DNA of 64,000 nucleotides from Melampsora larici-populina 98AG31 (Eukaryota; Basidiomycota; Pucciniomycetes; Pucciniales; Melampsoraceae): assembly GCF_000204055.1 (NCBI RefSeq), contig NW_006768776.1:1549391-1613390 (forward strand), in the 5' to 3' direction. Position 1 is the first letter of the stretch. Each line of letters opens with the position of its first letter. The translations under genes and the position numbers were made by a program. The notes under the pieces were generated by a model. That model saw only the letters and a list, made by a program, of their open reading frames with translations, was not told the origin of the DNA and ran no database searches. Positions 1 through 9,187 of this stretch are shown here, piece after piece.

Positions 1-116
1 ACAGTTGGTTCTCGTAAACCAACTTGTTTGGGTCGGCCTCGCCCTGGTTCGGTGGGTGGGGTCTCTATTACGATTTGTTATGCTTACCTATCACAACTGC
101 TCGGGTGGGCGGGAGG

Positions 117-329
117 TCAACAAAAATTTTAGGTGTTGAGGATTATTCCCGTGAGATAATCTGAGTGCAGCTGTCGGTAGTCTGATGTGGAATACAGGAG
201 GAAATTTTTCCTGCTATGATATCCTTGCGAGCTCATTCCACGGATAGCGGTACCGTCTCCCGGTACCGGAACTACCTCCGCTGCTACTCGTGGGCTTAAG
301 AACCATTTGTGCCTCAAGGTTCTTTCAAC
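117..329 (-). repeat. Split direct repeat A2 of the DIRS-type element
   Basis: About 213 bp that match 6067-6279 in the same orientation with only a handful of differences (for example around 221-231 versus 6171-6181). It includes a short inverted pair of GGTACCG-type motifs around 249-268. It lies between the two B copies, as expected for the internal A copy. Confidence 0.9.
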
Positions 330-499
330 CCACTCTTTCCACAGCTATGTGATAGTTGGTGGTGGGTTTTTATCTTCTGGGAAGACTGGTCTTCTCGACC
401 GTGTGTGGTCATGGAGTCGATAAAACCCCACCTCTGCTACTTCTTACCTCTTAGGTCAGAAGTAGCGGGTTTGCGTGAGCGGCGAAGCCCCGGCCCCTA

Positions 500-545
500 A
501 CAGTTGGTTCTCGTAAACCAACTTGTTTGGGTCGGCCTCGCCCTG
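500..545 (-). repeat. Split direct repeat B1, matching the window's first 46 bases (B2)
   Basis: Bases 500-545 are identical to bases 1-46. Because the match is still running at base 1, the B repeat is longer than 46 bp and B2 continues outside the window. B1 probably spans 330-545. Confidence 0.85.
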
Positions 546-974
546 CAGACCCGCCCGCCCTACCTAGGTGGATGCCGTCTTGCTCTGATGTTTTGGGGTA
601 GCCCGAGCCCCCATTACTCGGCACCCGGGTTTGGCGCTGAGCCTCTCGGGCTCCCCCCAACACGTCCGAGCACCGGCCTGTGCATGCCCTCTGCGCTATC
701 AGGAAGTAAAAGAGGGGGGGAACTGCATGAGTGCCCCCCGTTTTAAGGTTCTTGCTTTCCTTACGCCACTCAGTGGCTTGCTCATCTCTCTGTCGATCCC
801 TCTTTCTCACTTTGGGGAGGGGAGGTGTCACTCTCTTAAACTTCTCCTCTGGTATCATATTGCATCTCTGTTTTACTCTCTCCTTTCTGCTCTGTCCTTT
901 CTTTCGTCGATGATCTCTAGGAAACGAGTGGTATCTTGGACCTCTTCCTCGCTGTACGTCTTTAAGTACCGCAG

Positions 975-1940
975 TTAAGTCAAAGACTTCCACCTGCCTT
1001 GTCTGGCTATGCTCTTCATTGGTGTTCCCAGGTTATACCTGATTGAAGCCCCTCCTACCCGGAATGAGTGTCCCGACCAGGTTCCGATCGACGCTTTTCC
1101 CCATACTTCTTCGACCAATTTGATGAATCTCGCCTTCGACAGCGGTTTTGCACCTTGAGGGCTCTCCCAAGTGAATAGTAAGTCATCCCGGTTTTTCCTC
1201 CTGTTGCCTTCTAATACTCTCTCTAGAGCAGCTACCGGGTCTAACACGTTGAATTGTTCTGGTAGGTGGATTGTCTGGCTTTCGCCGTTCCGTGCCGTTT
1301 TCGCTTTTCTCAGCTGCAGAGATGTGAATCTCGCTCCTTTCCTCTCTCCGAACTCCACGTGTCTTCGGAGTAGCGCTCCTTCGCTCGCTTTACCTCTCAG
1401 CAACTCGCCTAGTCGCGCTACCCCCCAAAAGGCTATTAGCGCCACCGACGCCGTGAGTTCCAGTTCCGGGGATTTACCATGAGCGTATCGCAGGAGCTTG
1501 TACAATTGTCGAATCATGATGGGTTGTTTGTTCGTCACTAATGCTGCTTCTTCTTCATTTCTCTTCGTCGCCGTAATTAGGACTGAGACTACCTCTTGAT
1601 CTACGTTCGGTCTTGCCATGTGCTTTACAATATGCCAGGCTCGTATGCCATCTAGATATTTCTTTATGGTCACCGCCGAGATTTCCTTGTCTGGACCGTT
1701 TTCCTTTTCCGACTTCGATGGGCCTGCCCACGCGATGAAATCGTAAATATCCTCATCTGTTATAGGTACGTCTTCGTCGAATCCTCCTGCCATCTTGCTC
1801 TTGAATTCTATGAATTTTGACATTCCGCTTGAGTAACCTTTCAGTGTCGACCCAGCCCAACCACTCAGTGCTACATGCTTCCCTGCCTTTGATGTTGATT
1901 TGTCCTTCGCTGCTTCGAAGTGTTTTGGTAATGGTGGCAT
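975..1940 (-). CDS. Tyrosine recombinase of the DIRS-type element, stopped just before its nucleophile
   Basis: A 321-residue open frame starting at ATG 1940. It shows the tyrosine-recombinase signature: an arginine in a WGVARLGELLRG context (about residue 175) and the H-x-x-R pair in GHSFRVGG near the C-terminus, followed by the conserved G-R-W. The frame then meets TAA at 975-977. Translation beyond the stop continues in the same frame as LRYLKTYSEEE, so the expected catalytic tyrosine (codon 968-966) lies just downstream of the stop. Family knowledge: without the tyrosine the enzyme cannot cleave DNA. Either this copy is dead or the codon is read through. It lies 75 nt after the RT frame, as in related elements. 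Confidence 0.85.
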   Translation of the reverse strand: MPPLPKHFEAAKDKSTSKAGKHVALSGWAGSTLKGYSSGMSKFIEFKSKMAGGFDEDVPITDEDIYDFIAWAGPSKSEKENGPDKEISAVTIKKYLDGIRAWHIVKHMARPNVDQEVVSVLITATKRNEEEAALVTNKQPIMIRQLYKLLRYAHGKSPELELTASVALIAFWGVARLGELLRGKASEGALLRRHVEFGERKGARFTSLQLRKAKTARNGESQTIHLPEQFNVLDPVAALERVLEGNRRKNRDDLLFTWESPQGAKPLSKARFIKLVEEVWGKASIGTWSGHSFRVGGASIRYNLGTPMKSIARQGRWKSLT

Positions 1941-2014
1941 CGAATGACTTTTGACGTTCAGGTAAGTGCTTTTGGTCGCCTTGATTTTGGGCTTGGTGTC
2001 TCAATTCTTTGCAA

Positions 2015-3763
2015 CTATTCCTGGACAATGAATCGTTCCAGATCACGCGGAATTCGTATCTTTACCAGATCTCTAACCTGTTTCGTCGAGTCGAAACCTC
2101 TCGACAGCCGGTCGGCGGCATTGTCTTCCGAACGTACTCGTTTCTGCATGATCCTACAGTTAAGTCTGAAAGTCTCATCTTGACACTTAATCCACTCCCG
2201 GTTGACCCATCTATTACGTGATTTCCCATTTCGTACCGCTCCTTCTGTCACTACGTTGTCTGTTAGCACTAAGAATTCGGAGCCTCCCATGTCCATCAGC
2301 GTCTCCATCATCAGCAGGCCTAGCCTAAGAGCCACTGTCTCGGCCCATGCTATCTCCCTCCTCGAACCGTCACTTTCCACTTCATCCCAACCTCGCCTTA
2401 GCCTGAAGCGGGACCACTTCTTACCGACAATTATCCCTATACCATACGACGACGATGCATCGCCGACCCAGCCAACATTACGTACTCCTGGTCTTGGGAT
2501 CAGTCGTCTCGGTTCTGCGTGTGTTAGTACTCTCTCCCAGGTGTCGAGGTCCTCCATGATCTCCTCGGGAATATCGCGTAAGGCCATCCGATTCTTCCAT
2601 TCCGCTAACCAATGGTAAATCGCCATGCAGTGGCACTTAAGCTGTGGGTATACCAGTGTTAAGTGACTGAGCTGTCCCACCATCTTCTCTGCTGCCTTGT
2701 ACGATTCCCTCTTTTGACCTCGGAAGTGCCTGATTTGCTCCAGCCTCTCTGACCTCTTCTCTTCTGGAACTTGCACCGTTTTGTTTAGACCATCCCACAG
2801 GAACCCTAGGTATTTTTGTTTGTAACTAAACTCACGCCATTTCTTCGCGTTTGTGGCCACGCCTAGTTCGTCGCTGAGGTTCACCACGTCTCTCATGGTG
2901 TAGGGATTCGAGCCATCTGCTGGTTTTGCGAACAGCGTGTCGTCAACCCACCGGAATGCCTCCAGGAAACCAAACCGACTCGTTATGATAAGTTTCCACG
3001 TGTCTGCCACCTGGCCAAAAACTCCACAACCTGCCACGCCTCCGAACGTGATACGGGTGTCCAGGTACACCCCTCCTTCGAATCCTAGTACCATTAGATA
3101 TGGCCACTGGCTCATCATCGTCGGGATTTGTCGGTATGCATGGGCCCAGTCATAAATTCCTAAGAGGACCGGGCCGTCTGAGCTGAGCAGGAACAAGGCT
3201 ACCTTTTCGAAGTTGTCCCACGACGTTTCAAATTCATCTTTATTTACTCTGGCGTTGACTGAATTTATGAGTGAGTCGTTTCTCGGGAAAGAAAGATCGT
3301 TTATTGGCCGAAGAGACCCGTCTCCGTTTGTAACCGCTCCTAATGGACTCGTCTGAAAGAACCCCAGTTCTTCGTACACTTCCTCCTTTGTGAAGGGGCC
3401 GTACATCCGCCCTTCTTTTAACTCTTTTTCCATACTCTCTTCTATCTTCTGTCTTGTGGATAAAGCTGATGAATGATTTGGCGGGCAAAAATATTTCTGG
3501 TTTCTTATTGCCTCTTCCGGGATTCCTTGGTGAAAACCCCGTACAAAGCCTTCCAGGATTCGCCTGTTCTCTTCCAGGATGCCTGCCCGTCTGAGCTCTC
3601 GTTCCCAGACCGGGATCTTCATTTCACACGTCACGTGTGTTGGCCACCGCCCCATCAGCTTCCTTTCGGGTTTCTCTCTCTGCTGAGTACTCGGTTCGCG
3701 CTCTTTCAGCTTCTCACGGGGGGATAGTGGCATTAGGCAGAATCTCGGTGGTTTCTCTGGCAT
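2015..3763 (-). CDS. Reverse transcriptase / RNase H of the DIRS-type element
   Basis: The open frame runs 3820-2015 (601 codons). The first ATG is at 3763, giving about 582 residues. Visible RT motifs are the first catalytic aspartate in LLGIYDWAHAYRQIP, the ITFGGVAGCGVFG block, and the active-site box as FRWVDDTLF (WVDD in place of YxDD). An RNase H-like segment follows, with VGWVGDASSSYG and later LVLTDN. The frame is uninterrupted. It lies between gag and the recombinase on the same strand. A T18G8 run (on the + strand) separates it from gag. The way it is translated, separately or via the preceding ORF, is not visible. Confidence 0.85.
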   Translation of the reverse strand: MPEKPPRFCLMPLSPREKLKEREPSTQQREKPERKLMGRWPTHVTCEMKIPVWERELRRAGILEENRRILEGFVRGFHQGIPEEAIRNQKYFCPPNHSSALSTRQKIEESMEKELKEGRMYGPFTKEEVYEELGFFQTSPLGAVTNGDGSLRPINDLSFPRNDSLINSVNARVNKDEFETSWDNFEKVALFLLSSDGPVLLGIYDWAHAYRQIPTMMSQWPYLMVLGFEGGVYLDTRITFGGVAGCGVFGQVADTWKLIITSRFGFLEAFRWVDDTLFAKPADGSNPYTMRDVVNLSDELGVATNAKKWREFSYKQKYLGFLWDGLNKTVQVPEEKRSERLEQIRHFRGQKRESYKAAEKMVGQLSHLTLVYPQLKCHCMAIYHWLAEWKNRMALRDIPEEIMEDLDTWERVLTHAEPRRLIPRPGVRNVGWVGDASSSYGIGIIVGKKWSRFRLRRGWDEVESDGSRREIAWAETVALRLGLLMMETLMDMGGSEFLVLTDNVVTEGAVRNGKSRNRWVNREWIKCQDETFRLNCRIMQKRVRSEDNAADRLSRGFDSTKQVRDLVKIRIPRDLERFIVQE

Positions 3764-3865
3764 TGGGTTGTAACCTAGGGTTTGGCTAAAGGGGTTGGAC
3801 GGGACAACGGTGTAAATCACTCAGGTTAGGGCATTGGTCTCACTTTCTGGAGCTGGTCACTGCAG

Positions 3866-3891
3866 TTTTTTTTTTTTTTTTTTGGGGGGGG
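3866..3891. repeat. T18-G8 homopolymer tract between gag and RT
   Basis: On the + strand eighteen T are followed directly by eight G. Read on the coding strand this is C8A18, placed between the gag stop (3946) and the RT frame (3820). Tract length may be unreliable in an assembly. Confidence 0.9.
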
Positions 3892-3945
3892 AACTAAGGT
3901 CTGCGCCTTCTTCATTTCATTTCACAATGGGATTACCGCTACTCA

Positions 3946-5995
3946 CTAGCTCCTTTTCCCGTAACGGTCATTTTTCTTGGCACCATAGCCTTTATCTATG
4001 CTCCGACTACGCTCTCTACGGCGGTCTTCTCTCCGCTCATAGCTTCGGTCTGGACTCCTCCGCCTTTCTGGGCTCCTTCCTCTATGGTTCCTGCGGTCTC
4101 TGGTGACTTGCCTCTCTGCTGCTCTCTTCGCCTTGTACTCGGCCTTCGGAAGCCATGGTTCGCCGTTCCGGTTCGTGGCTGGATAGGATGGTGTTGTGGT
4201 GTTTCCGTAGTGTGAGGTACTGGCCATCGGGCCTGACTCAGATCTGCCGTATGTTGCCATTGTGGTCTTTCTCATTGGCGGTGCTAAGCCGGTCTCCGGG
4301 TTCCAGCTTTCCCGGGGGCCTCCTGGTGCATAGGGGTTTGATCTGAATGCTCGCTCTCCTTGGTTTTCGCAGATCAACTTGACTTCGTCTAGAATTACGT
4401 TTTGGACTTTTGTGATGTTGTAAATCTTCCGGTCAACCGTCGCTCTCATTAGGCCTTGTCGTACACGTTGGCAGTACCTGAGTGCCACCATCCACCCTAC
4501 GTTCTCTCGTAGGTCCATCACTATCAACTTGTGTCCTTCGAACCTCTCAGCTTGGGTTTGCCACTCCGCCTGCTTCACATAACGTATAAAGAGGGTTATC
4601 GCGTCTAACCATTGCTCGTATTGCATTGTTAGCTCGTCCATCGGGGGATCTCCGCCATACACTCGTGTTCCGTTTCCTTCAAGGATTTTCGTGGCTGTCG
4701 GAGCCTTCTTTGTGCTCCACCCCTTCGCGTCTTCTCTCAGAAAATTCCGCTCAAAAACTGACAGGGGGATGTATGCTTTAAATGTTTGCATATAGACGGT
4801 CAGGACGGGGGATAACTCTGGTAAGGATTTCTCCATTTGGGTCGAATCGTCTAGCACTATTAATCTTCCGTTTTCAATGACATCGCCGTTTGACAGGACC
4901 ATCCTTCCCTTCCGGGACATGAGCATGGTTTTGGCTCGTTCGGCTTCGGTCTGGTCGACCCTTGCCGATTTCGATTTTGACGTCTGATCTTTCGGGGATT
5001 GGGAACGTTGCGCTCTAGGTCGTTTAGGGAGGTGATCTTCTACTCCTTCTGGTTGCTCGTATGAGGCTTTGGTGAGGTTGTCTTGGATCAAACCGTGTGT
5101 CCTCCTGGTTGGAGCTTGTGCTGAGACCTCTGTCTGCCGTGGTGGAGGTTGTGCTACTCTCGCTGGTTCTTGGTTTTGGATCTGTTGGCGTCGACGTTGG
5201 GGGCTTTCTTGTCTCGTGCTCACGCTTCCGTGTCTCGTCGATGCCCCTTGATTGGAGTTTGGGCGTTCCATGAAGGAGTCGATCAATTGGGCGAGTAAGG
5301 CTGCTCCGTCTGTGTGATCACCTCTCGCATAGGGCTCGTTGATTTGTGATTGGATCACTAGGATTCGGTCCCCTTCAACTCCTGCGGGTTGGGATCGTAG
5401 AGGTGTAAGTCAGCGACTGTTCTCTCCTCTTCTGTGTCTTGAGCAATATCCGCTGAGAGGACTTCTTCTCGCAGGCCACCCCAGGTTGGGGATCAAGCCT
5501 CAACGTCTTAGGACCATGATTACCTCGTGTAACATGTCTGTCTCGACTGTTCTCGTGGAATGGGATATTACCCTCATCACGTTGTCTCGTCGTGGTTTCC
5601 CGCCCACTGCCTTTTGGACCGGTTATTGATGGATCCTGGGGGTTGGAAAGAGAGAAATACGAATCAAATTGGATTTAAACTGGAAGCTTACCTTGACTAC
5701 TGTCTCGTTCTTCTTCTAATTCATCCTCCTCCTCGTCGCTCAACTGGCCTGCACCTGGTTGTGGTGGTGCCCAGGAATCATCGTCTGACTCTGGTAATAG
5801 GTTTGCATCACCGGCCTTCATGGCGTTTGGGTCGTCTTCCGACTCGCCTTCTTCCTCGCTTGTACCTTCTCCGTCTTCTTCTTCGATTCTCGGTACCCTC
5901 TTCCTTTTCTCAGGTTCTACTCGCGGTTGTGCGGCCAAGGCTGCTGATCCAGCTCTTGTCACCCGTGCATCTGCGTTTGCCAATCTCTCGTCCAT
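3946..5995 (-). CDS. Gag-like ORF1 of the DIRS-type element, spliced
   Basis: Two open segments, 5995-5692 and 5381-3946. The first begins with ATG at 5995 and is very acidic (runs of E and D). The second carries basic and S/R/D-rich stretches at its end and no recognisable catalytic motif. They join cleanly: CAAG/GTAAGC donor at 5691 and CGCAG acceptor at 5382 remove 310 nt and keep frame, giving about 579 residues. The position upstream of RT is that of a DIRS gag. The splice is inferred from sequence signals; an unspliced product would stop shortly after residue 101. Confidence 0.65.
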
Positions 5996-6066
5996 CTGAA
6001 TTTTGAGAATGTGATTGAATTGCCTGGGAATGTGTATCTTGAATCTTCAAGGTTTCTTGTTTGACA

Positions 6067-6279
6067 ATCAACAAAAATTTTAGGTGTTGAGGATTATTCC
6101 CGTGAGATAATCTGAGTGCAGCTGTCGGTAGTCTGATGTGGAATACAGGAGGAAATTTTTCCTGCTATGATTTCCTCACAAGCTCATTCCACGGATAGAG
6201 GTACCGTCTCCCGGTACCGGAACTACCTCCGCTGCTACTCGTGGGCTTAAGAACCATTCGTGCCTCAAGGTTCTTTCAA
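6067..6279 (-). repeat. Split direct repeat A1 (5' terminus of the DIRS-type element)
   Basis: Same sequence and orientation as 117-329. Identity stops abruptly at 6279/329, where the flanks diverge, which fixes the element's 5' end on the minus strand. Confidence 0.9.
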
Positions 6280-7194
6280 GGTAACCCTGCATTTTTGGGT
6301 TTTTTACTTTTGTGGTGGATGTGCAAGGGTGTGAATATGAGATATTTAGTGAAAGTGAGTGTTTTCTGATGTTTAGACTGATAGCTTGAGTCAGGCAGAG
6401 GCTAATATGATTGATTACTTGCATGTGTGTACTTTACCAGTCCAGGAATACCTGGATAGGAAGTTTGTCAGGTGACATATATTTGATGGTTGTTCAACAT
6501 ATTGGTAAACAAGGATCCTGGTTAGTCCCTATTTGAATCAGAACTTACTATACTTTCTCACAATTCAATTTTTAAAGAGGGTCTTAGCATAAGAGTTGTT
6601 CATGGCCAGTTATCACCCAATATGAGAGTGGGTCAGGGAAAAGAATTATGTAGTAAAGCATCAAGTTGTGACATATAATTCTTTTGATTATTGGATTAAG
6701 GTACTAAACAGATGTTTCAGCTCAATTGTAGGATGTTTTGGGACATCAGGGATATTTTCAATCAAAGTTCTTTAACTGCCCACATGGAGTTTTTGTCCAA
6801 ATTGTTTACCTCTTCTTCAAATTATTTAACACATCTTCTACATTAACTTGCAAACAATTGTATGTCTCATAAAACATACCCTTGTTATTTTATGTTTTCC
6901 CAAAATGTCAAACTTTGCCCTACCCAAATGGTTTGAGGTGTTAGGCATCTTTGTGTAACTCATATAAGATTCTGATTGGGTCCAACAGGTGGAATTGTAT
7001 ATGGGAATAGAAACCATTACATTAGAAAACGTAGCAATGCTAGGCGGAGTTTGATATACGTAGAACAAGCCTTTGTTAAATTTATGTCATTATTGACATA
7101 GTAAAATCCTGGATTTGAGGTTCCCATGCAGGAAATTTTATGGGTGGCTTTACAGGATTTTTATCCCTGTTACACTATGCTGGTTGTGTCCTAC
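6280..7194. other. Gene-free AT-rich flank of the DIRS element
   Basis: I see no ORF with coding character and no recognisable repeat boundary. Short frames on either strand have no protein-like motif. Confidence 0.5.
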
Positions 7195-7740
7195 CAAAAT
7201 CATTGATATAAGCAAGTTGGTAATTGAGGATATGCACAAACGTCAGGGAGAACTTATCAAACATTATTTTAAAATTCAGAAAGCCCAGGACAATGGCTTG
7301 AACATTTCAATAGATTTGCAGATTAAAATTATAAGAAATCAACAAGCAACATTATCTTGCCTGACATCCATATTCCGTGATGTAAGGTTTTATTGCCCTA
7401 CCCTATGACACCAAAAAAAAGTTGTGAAGTTATGTGTTCAAAGTATTGATATTACCAAGTTGGGCATTGAGGATATGGAACAACATCAGGGAGAACTGAT
7501 CAATCATCATTTTCAAATGCAGAGCTCCCAGGATCATGGCTTGAGCAGTGTAAAAGAGTTTCAGATCAAACTCTGAGGAAATCAACAGTATCTTTCCTGA
7601 AATCCAGCTTGCAAAAGAATTACTTGCATGTGATTTGAATGGGTTGTACAATTACAATGCACAGAACCACAGAGCTGACATCAGAAACCAATATTCTGGT
7701 ATGTAAGTTTTCATTGCTCTACCCTACCACATCAAAAAAT
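7195..7740 (+). pseudogene. Decayed tandem duplication of a coding-like segment
   Basis: Two diverged direct copies, roughly 7195-7410 and 7435-7735. Copy one reads IIDISKLVIEDMHKRQGEL and copy two reads SIDITKLGIEDMEQHQGEL in the same strand, and both continue with a similar Q-rich stretch. Both end in a similar segment (AGTTTT/GGTTTT, CATTGC/TATTGC, CCTACCCTA) that looks like a shared intron start. Copy two has in-frame stops. The protein of origin is not recognised. This looks like a duplicated exon plus intron of a degraded gene. Confidence 0.45.
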
Positions 7741-7780
7741 TGAGCAGTTATTTGTTTTATAGTCTATCAGTCACCAGATT

Positions 7781-8397
7781 ACACTACGGGAATGATTAAG
7801 TTCAAAACCCGATTGAGCAAAGTTGCGGTGTCCAAGTCGGCAACTTTTCTCAATCAACGATCTGGTTCACATCTTGTTCACATCTCGTTCACAGGTTTCC
7901 CTTGAGTTGTACTCTCCCTCGTACACAATCAAATTTCAATTTGTCCGCACCGAGATCCTTTCTTTGTTGATCAATCATCTGGATCACAACCAAAGGTCAT
8001 ATTTTCCATCGCACCATCCACCAATTCCCTGTCCGTATCTCAAAAGGTCCATCAACTTCATTGTTGTTTAGCATCAGCAATGAGTGACCTAAAGAACGGT
8101 GTCGGGACAATGCTTCTTGCAGTGTGACAAAAGCACTGCAATGAAACCTGGAAAGTAAGACCAGAATACATAGTAGCAAGGATGATGCCTGATGACTTGA
8201 AAGGGATTCTATGTATGTACTACATATGACCACGTGTCAAGAATAGAATGAGATTGGGGTAGCAGAGGATAGCTCGAGGGAAACTTGTAAACAAGATGTG
8301 AACAAGATGTGAACAAAATCCGTGATTGAGCAAAGTTGCGGACTCGGACACCACAACTTCGCTCAATCGGGTTTTGAACTTAATCATTCCCGCGGTG
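7781..8397. mobile_element. 617-bp CACTA-like MITE with long terminal inverted repeats
   Basis: The left end CACTACGGGAATGATTAAG pairs with the right end (inverted CACCGCGGGAATGATTAAG). Similarity extends about 120 bp inward, including repeated TTCACATCTTG motifs. The flanking triplets are TTA (7778-7780) and TTG (8398-8400), close to the 3-bp duplication expected for CACTA elements. There is no transposase. Each arm contains its own hairpin (7811-7855 and 8324-8368; stems of GATTGAGCAAAGTTG type). Confidence 0.75.
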
Positions 8398-9187
8398 TTG
8401 GAAAGCTTCATTTGCCTTGCAGATTTCTCTTCAAATGAACCTTACATTACTGAGGCACTGGAACATTCAATAGAGGAGGGTGTCAACAAAGATGATTTTT
8501 TTCAAGTATGTGCTATGTTTCTTCACAGATATTGAAGCTGGGTTGCTATGCTTTCCTAATATGGTCCATATGGTTTACATAGGGACATCAAGAATAAAAC
8601 TGGATTTCATGTGGGATCTCATGTGGCAACTTTCAAAAGTAGAGAAATATTGTTAATGATTGGGTTGCACTTTGGTGTGATTTTCCTGGTGTGGAGATCA
8701 CTGTGTTTGAGTTAAACAAATTCTGTATTTGTTCTTTCCATGTTTCCATTGGCCTCATTAATATGGCAATTTAGGTGCCTCGAAAGGAAGTTTTGGAAAC
8801 ATGATGATAAGAGCTTGATACATTGTATAAGCAATACAGAGTATACAGTGATGAGAGGAGGAACCGGGTTGAGTCATTATTCATTGTTAAGTACAATAAT
8901 TGGATACAATTGTAGCATAGTTTCCCTGTTGCGGGCATGCCCGCATAGTCTCTAGTGAATTCAAAAGTCTAGATTGCTCACTCTTCTCAAATGGTATGTT
9001 GACAGTGAAACTGGATTTTTGAGTAACCCTAATGAGGCCTCACCATTACAGCAAATCCAAAAATTCCGCTTCATACCCTGATATATAAAAAAACTCTGAA
9101 TATGTATACAAAGGACGGTAGAGGTCAACTTATAAGAAAATTGCATATATATTTTTATTTTTTGTCTAGTGATACTAGACAAGTACT
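8398..9187. other. Intergenic, nothing recognised
   Basis: AT-rich, with no ORF showing protein character. It contains the downstream flank of the transporter gene, whose stop codon is at 9188. Confidence 0.5.

Larger units (their letters stand above)
1..6279 (-). mobile_element. DIRS-order (Ngaro/PAT-like) tyrosine-recombinase retrotransposon, left end outside the window
   Basis: On the minus strand the order is repeat A1 (6279-6067), gag (5995-3946), RT/RNase H (3763-2015), tyrosine recombinase (1940-975), B1 (545 downward), A2 (329-117), B2 (46 to beyond base 1). This A1-ORFs-B1-A2-B2 split direct repeat layout is known from PAT and Ngaro elements, whereas DIRS1 proper has inverted termini. 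There is no integrase or protease ORF. The 5' terminus is set by the end of the A match at 6279. Assignment to the DIRS order is firm; placement as Ngaro or PAT would need a tree. Confidence 0.85.

Noticed and set aside
451..993. 180-codon minus-strand frame after the recombinase
   Set aside because: It overlaps the recombinase C-terminal coding sequence in another frame and runs into the B1 repeat; no protein character.
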